This document shows, piece after piece, positions 63,060 to 64,000 of a stretch of DNA of 64,000 nt; the first letter of the stretch is position 1; each line of letters opens with the position of its first letter. The notes under the pieces are model-generated. The model was not told the origin of the DNA and did not search any database. It saw only the letters and a program-made list of their open reading frames with translations. This DNA is from JASMTM01 sp046483075 (GTDB taxonomy: Bacteria; Thermotogota; Thermotogae; Petrotogales; Kosmotogaceae). The stretch is taken from assembly GCA_046483075.1 (NCBI GenBank), contig JAWODV010000112.1, positions 14,518 to 78,517 on the forward strand, read 5' to 3'. A program made the position numbers and the translations under genes.

Positions 63060-63103
63060 GGGGGGTAGGATAGGCGGCGCCACCAGGCACCGGTGTGGAC
63101 GGT

Positions 63104-64000
63104 TTATTGGGGGGCGGCCACGCGGATGTCCCGGGTGCCTTCCGGGTCTTGGATCCCCAGCACGATTCCATCCTCGATGGACGCGTTTTCCAGGGCCTCC
63201 GAGAAATCGTCCAGATTTTCGATCACCCGGTCACCGACCCGCAGGATGTTCATGGCCTCTCTGAGACCGGCATGAAAGGCGGGACCGTCGGCGTCGATTC
63301 TCACGACCCTCACGCCTCGTCCCGACCGTGGTCCGTGATCGGCGGCGGGGGCAGCACCGAGATCAGCGACGGCCAATTGCAGCTCCACGCTGTAAACCAC
63401 CGTCTCCGGGCTGGGTTCTGGCGTTTCGTCCGACGGATCGGCAACCGTTTCCGCCGGCCGCCTTTGGGAGACGCCAACATCCGGCCAGCGTACCGTGCCG
63501 TGCTCGCGCAATTGGCTGGTCACCCACTGGGCCGTCTCCGCGGGGATCGCAAAGCCGATTCCTTGAAAGCCTCCGTCGCGACTGGCAATGGCCGTGGTGA
63601 TCCCGACCAACTCGCCGGCCAGATTGACCAACGCCCCACCGGAACTTCCCGGGTTGACGGCCGCGTCGGTCTGCAACAAGGGCACTTGGCCGGCCCCGTT
63701 AGGGATGCGATCCGTGGCGCTGATGATGCCCGCGCTGACCGACGGCCCCAGGTCCAACGGGCTGCCGATGGTCAACACCCAGTCGCCAATCCGCATGGCG
63801 CGCGAATCGCCCAGCCGCGGGGCGGGCAAGGGTTCCGCCGGTTGCCGTTCCAGTTCCAGCACGGCCAGGTCCGAGTGGGCGTCACTGGCCACACGGCGAA
63901 CCTCCAACCGCCTCCCGTCGGCGGTTTTCACGCTCATGGCCCCGGCCGACTCCACCACGTGATGGTTGGTCAATACCGTGCCCGCCGCATCCACGATCAC
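63104..64000 (-). CDS. HtrA/DegP-like trypsin-fold serine protease with PDZ domain (truncated at window end)
   Basis: About 298 residues are visible; the gene continues past base 64000 and its true start is outside. The catalytic triad is complete: His in LTNHHVVE (about residue 14 of the visible part), Asp in HSDLAVLEL (~44) and Ser in NPGSSGGAL (~120). A PDZ-like domain occupies about 195-298 (VRVVRIDADGPAFHAGL, LRVGDRVIENLDDF). The GC-rich codons, Pro/Glu-rich linker (~175-190) and style resemble proteins of a high-GC bacterium, perhaps Planctomycetota, and differ from every other gene in the window. Such proteases act on misfolded envelope proteins. Confidence 0.85.
   Translation of the reverse strand: MIVDAAGTVLTNHHVVESAGAMSVKTADGRRLEVRRVASDAHSDLAVLELERQPAEPLPAPRLGDSRAMRIGDWVLTIGSPLDLGPSVSAGIISATDRIPNGAGQVPLLQTDAAVNPGSSGGALVNLAGELVGITTAIASRDGGFQGIGFAIPAETAQWVTSQLREHGTVRWPDVGVSQRRPAETVADPSDETPEPSPETVVYSVELQLAVADLGAAPAADHGPRSGRGVRVVRIDADGPAFHAGLREAMNILRVGDRVIENLDDFSEALENASIEDGIVLGIQDPEGTRDIRVAAPQ

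Noticed and set aside
63328..63962. Plus-strand open frames opposite the HtrA-like gene
   Set aside because: GC-rich DNA leaves few stops in any frame; the minus strand carries the complete serine-protease triad.
63104..64000. HtrA-like gene as a horizontally acquired gene of the Thermotogota host
   Set aside because: No mobile element or integration mark is present, and the join truncates genes on both sides, so an assembly chimera is more likely.
1..64000. Prophage, insertion sequence, CRISPR-Cas or toxin-antitoxin locus
   Set aside because: No transposase, integrase, Cas, capsid or paired small toxin/antitoxin genes and no direct-repeat arrays were seen.

Overview
Most of this window (about 1-62,970) reads as one continuous piece of a low-GC member of the Thermotogota. 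Three things point there. The translation/secretion block ffh-rpsP-khpA-rimM-trmD-SPOUT methylase-rplS-lepB has the order I recall from Thermotoga. A tyrS gene is followed by an Omp-alpha/Omp-beta outer-sheath pair. Proteins rich in PEGA, VWA and Ig-like domains are abundant. I cannot fix the family; a Kosmotogaceae or Petrotogaceae relative is only a guess. The last kilobase (about 62,970-64,000) is strongly GC-rich, uses different codons, and cuts a solute-binding-protein gene in mid-domain. I read it as foreign sequence, most likely a chimeric contig end from a high-GC bacterium.

Layout. 1-8.6 kb: a plus-strand run with a truncated mrp, mtnA, cytoplasmic pullulanase, glyA, upp and a secreted GH57 glucanase; the two glucanases suggest alpha-glucan use. 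8.6-14.4 kb: tdk, then the ribosome/secretion block. 14.4-17.4 kb: tRNA-Ser (minus strand), folE2, rsmG, rsmI and an M50 protease. 17.4-21.6 kb: minus-strand operon pnp-nrnA-Ig/VWA-like membrane protein. 21.7-26.8 kb: acpP, rluA-type synthase, then three envelope genes (MA-type peptidase, polytopic membrane protein, PEGA protein). 26.8-31.8 kb: rsuA-type synthase (minus), long recJ, a small CxxC protein, and ruvX whose 3' end lies inside tRNA-Arg. 31.8-37.8 kb: a DUF368 lipid-carrier flippase candidate (minus), then sufCBDSU.

37.8-51.1 kb is the most unusual part. It is a tightly packed minus-strand operon of four large secreted proteins (1690, 603, 1248 and 479 aa) followed by an aminotransferase. 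The four proteins recombine PEGA, VWA, Ig-like, YfaP/DUF2135-like and FG-GAP-like modules. All four, plus the 810-aa protein at 17.4 kb, share a short aromatic-proline strand motif ahead of the main domains. I infer an extracytoplasmic, possibly sheath-associated or starch/peptide-sensing assembly; its function is unknown. A TPR protein and a small acidic protein lie just upstream on the same strand.

53.4-62.9 kb: secG, tyrS, the omp-alpha/omp-beta pair with two good promoters, a 495-bp gene-free gap, a small membrane protein, and a peptide/sugar ABC transporter (permeases dppC with a very large extracytoplasmic insert, dppB, and a truncated binding protein). Promoters that can be read directly (acpP, secG, tRNA-Ser, tdk, omp-alpha) fit a sigma70-type TTGNNN-17/18-TATAAT consensus. 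Start codons include several GTG and TTG, chosen here by Shine-Dalgarno spacing.
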